Source: Paenibacillus alkalitolerans (lineage in GTDB: Bacteria; Bacillota; Bacilli; Paenibacillales; YIM-B00363). Taken from it: a stretch of 64,000 nt of DNA. A program made the translations under genes and the position numbers. Positions 62,453-64,000 of this stretch are shown here, piece by piece. Positions within the stretch are counted from its first letter, which is position 1, and every line of letters begins with the position of its first letter. The stretch spans positions 268,479-332,478 of the forward strand of contig NZ_JAEMXM010000005.1 of assembly GCF_016482785.1 (NCBI RefSeq), read 5' to 3'. The notes beneath the pieces are model-generated. The model saw nothing but the letters and a program-made list of their open reading frames with translations, had not been told where the DNA came from and ran no database searches.

Positions 62453-63277
62453 TTAAAGATGCTGCAGCTTTCTGAATTGGTTGGGACTGATCTGTTCAAG
62501 CTTTCTAAAGACGGAGCTGAAATAGTTAGCATCTTCAAAACCGGCCATCAGAGCAATTTCTTTTATTTGTATATGAGGATTTTGCAACAGGAGTTCCTTG
62601 CTTTTCTTTATACGAACGGAATTGATATATTGAAAAATTCTTATATTCGTTGTTCTTTTAAAAACCGTACATAAGTGCTGTGGTGTGACGCCAATGACAT
62701 CAGCCATATCCTCTAGCGTGAGAGGTTTATCAAAGTTTTGTTCAATATAATTGAATAATGGTTTGAGTCTGAAATATTGGTTGGATGCACTATGATTTGG
62801 ATTGATCGAAGCGTATTGCACAATGTTTGTAAGAAGCGAGTATATGATGCTGGAGTATTTGATGCTAATTAAAGTATAGTCCAATTCGTCGGCGTCCAAT
62901 AAGCTTCGAAATATGGAAAGAAAAATATCGGGTCTGGATAAATACAAAGCTCCGGCTGTTTTGATCCCGGCCGCATGTTTCAGAAAATGTTCTACTTGAT
63001 GACCGTCGAAGACAATCCAATCCACAATCCAGGTTGGACTGATGGCATAATACTCACTGGGTATCCCTTTAAAAAGGAGCATAGCCGTACCTTCTTTAAC
63101 TCGAAAGGTTTTTCCATCCGTGAGCAATTCGCCTTCGCCTTTAACGCATTGAATCCACTGGTAGAAGTATCCATTTGGCTGCACGATATGTTCCTGATCC
63201 CAATCACATGCCGCATCGATAAGATAAAACGGAAGTTGTTTATCAGATTCTGTTACGACAGGGAAAAGTCTTTTCAT
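62453..63277 (-). CDS. AraC-family regulator next to a GH2 gene
   Basis: 274 residues. The N-terminal cupin (PNGYFYQWIQCVKGEGELLTDG, then KEGTAMLLFKGIPSEYYAIS) and the C-terminal double HTH (LTLEDMADVIGVTPQHLCTVFKR, ALMAGFEDANYFSSVFRKLEQISPNQFR) are clear. It is divergent from a GH2 glycosidase gene 136 bp away, its likely target. The terminator at 62344 follows its stop. Confidence 0.88.
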   Translation of the reverse strand: MKRLFPVVTESDKQLPFYLIDAACDWDQEHIVQPNGYFYQWIQCVKGEGELLTDGKTFRVKEGTAMLLFKGIPSEYYAISPTWIVDWIVFDGHQVEHFLKHAAGIKTAGALYLSRPDIFLSIFRSLLDADELDYTLISIKYSSIIYSLLTNIVQYASINPNHSASNQYFRLKPLFNYIEQNFDKPLTLEDMADVIGVTPQHLCTVFKRTTNIRIFQYINSVRIKKSKELLLQNPHIQIKEIALMAGFEDANYFSSVFRKLEQISPNQFRKLQHL

Positions 63278-63413
63278 TGTATCACCTTAATATTTTAATG
63301 TTCTGCTTAAGATCGTCAGATTGATGAGTGTTTTTGAGTGGTTGTATAATTAAATATAACAATATACAAAGGATAGTACCAGAGTGAAAATGTAAAATTC
63401 GGCAAAGGCAGTG

Positions 63414-64000
63414 ATGGAAATGATATACAGAGTTGAGACAAAAATGATGGATGGCTGGGAGTTTACATTAAAAAAGCCGGAAGATCAAAACTTCAAGCCA
63501 GTTAAGCTTCCTCACGATTGGGCCATTCATGCTCCAATCAATAAAGACATGAGGCAGGGAGCGGATCAAGGATTTAGAGACCGTTGGGGGATCGGGTGGT
63601 ACAGACGAAATCTTGGTTTTGAAGAGATCAAAGCGGATTATGTTTACCAGCTGCAATTTGACGGCGTTTATGAGAACAGTACGGTATGGGTGAATGGTGA
63701 AGAAGTTGGCGGCCAGAAGTACGGTTACTCCAGATTTACGCTGGATATTACAAACTTCATTCATGAAGGAGACAATCAGATCCTGGTCAAGGTGGACAAC
63801 ACTTCTTTTCCCGCAGACAGATGGTATTCCGGGGCAGGGATATACAGAACCGTCAAGTTGCTTGAATTATATAAGAGTCACCTCAATCCGGAAGACATTC
63901 AAGTGAAAACCGCCATTCAGGGCAATACCGGCGTTATTACCATTATGACCGGAGTCTCCTCCTTGGTAAAAGCATGTATATTGGATGAAAATGCGCGTTA
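63414..64000 (+). CDS. Glycoside hydrolase family 2 (beta-galactosidase/glucuronidase type), N-terminal part
   Basis: The frame runs off the window, so only about 195 residues are seen, all in the GH2 sugar-binding (jelly-roll) domain: VKLPHDWAIHAP, GIGWYRRNLGFEE, VYENSTVWVNGEEVG and YGYSRFTLDITNFIHEGDNQI. ATG 63414 has AAAGG five bases upstream; ATG 63420 is an alternative. No signal peptide, so it acts on imported sugar. Which GH2 activity it has depends on the catalytic domain beyond the end. Confidence 0.85.
   Translation, partial: MEMIYRVETKMMDGWEFTLKKPEDQNFKPVKLPHDWAIHAPINKDMRQGADQGFRDRWGIGWYRRNLGFEEIKADYVYQLQFDGVYENSTVWVNGEEVGGQKYGYSRFTLDITNFIHEGDNQILVKVDNTSFPADRWYSGAGIYRTVKLLELYKSHLNPEDIQVKTAIQGNTGVITIMTGVSSLVKACILDENAR

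Overview
The window looks like a chromosomal segment of a soil- or plant-associated Paenibacillus-like member of the Bacillota. The reasons are Gram-positive style purine-rich ribosome binding sites, lipoprotein-type solute-binding proteins with LplABC-like permease pairs and no dedicated ATPase, many AraC regulators beside glycosidase genes, an exported pectin enzyme with C-terminal SLH-like segments, and CcpA-type cre sites. No rRNA, tRNA, CRISPR array or complete mobile element was seen. Genus is an inference from style only.

Region 1-3943 carries the end of a LacI-type regulator, an N-acetylneuraminate-lyase-like aldolase behind a direct-repeat operator, a GH88 unsaturated uronyl hydrolase and a divergent AraC regulator. 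Region 4188-22795 is the most interesting part. It holds a GH127/GH146-type beta-L-arabinofuranosidase, two M24 Xaa-Pro peptidases, its own sigma-54 (rpoN), a PAS-AAA+-Fis enhancer-binding protein, the parts of a multi-subunit D-hydroxyproline dehydrogenase, a hydroxyproline epimerase plus a paralogue lacking both catalytic cysteines, a pyrroline-hydroxycarboxylate deaminase, a 2-oxoglutarate-semialdehyde dehydrogenase and a large DUF5695-like protein. Three excellent sigma-54 promoters drive the units. Read together, this is a self-contained pathway taking arabinosylated, hydroxyproline-rich (extensin-type) peptides to 2-oxoglutarate, with a dedicated sigma factor. An importer and an AraR-like regulator follow (22847-27686).

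Region 28019-38408 has a second importer with a GH38 alpha-mannosidase, facing a CBM9-like protein and a large transglutaminase-like protein. The two convergent units share a 28-29 bp upstream element and end in a bidirectional terminator inside a cluster of related hairpins. Region 38571-44528 is a glycerol-phosphate module: a GpdQ-like phosphoesterase, the antiterminator GlpP, a leader with an intrinsic terminator, and a complete Ugp-like ABC transporter.

Region 45015-53500 is accessory: AraC/GyrI and VOC proteins with a shared linker motif, a frameshifted sigma-factor/VOC fusion, a Dam methylase fragment with 20-bp AT-rich repeats, a DUF1835/DUF3658 protein, a MerR unit with a textbook 19-bp-spacer promoter, and an NmrA-type gene broken by what looks like loss of one 8-bp repeat. 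Region 54066-64000 is a pectin locus: AraC regulator, SLH-anchored CE12-type acetylesterase, a giant CE8-PL10 enzyme, another AraC regulator, and the start of a GH2 glycosidase running off the end.
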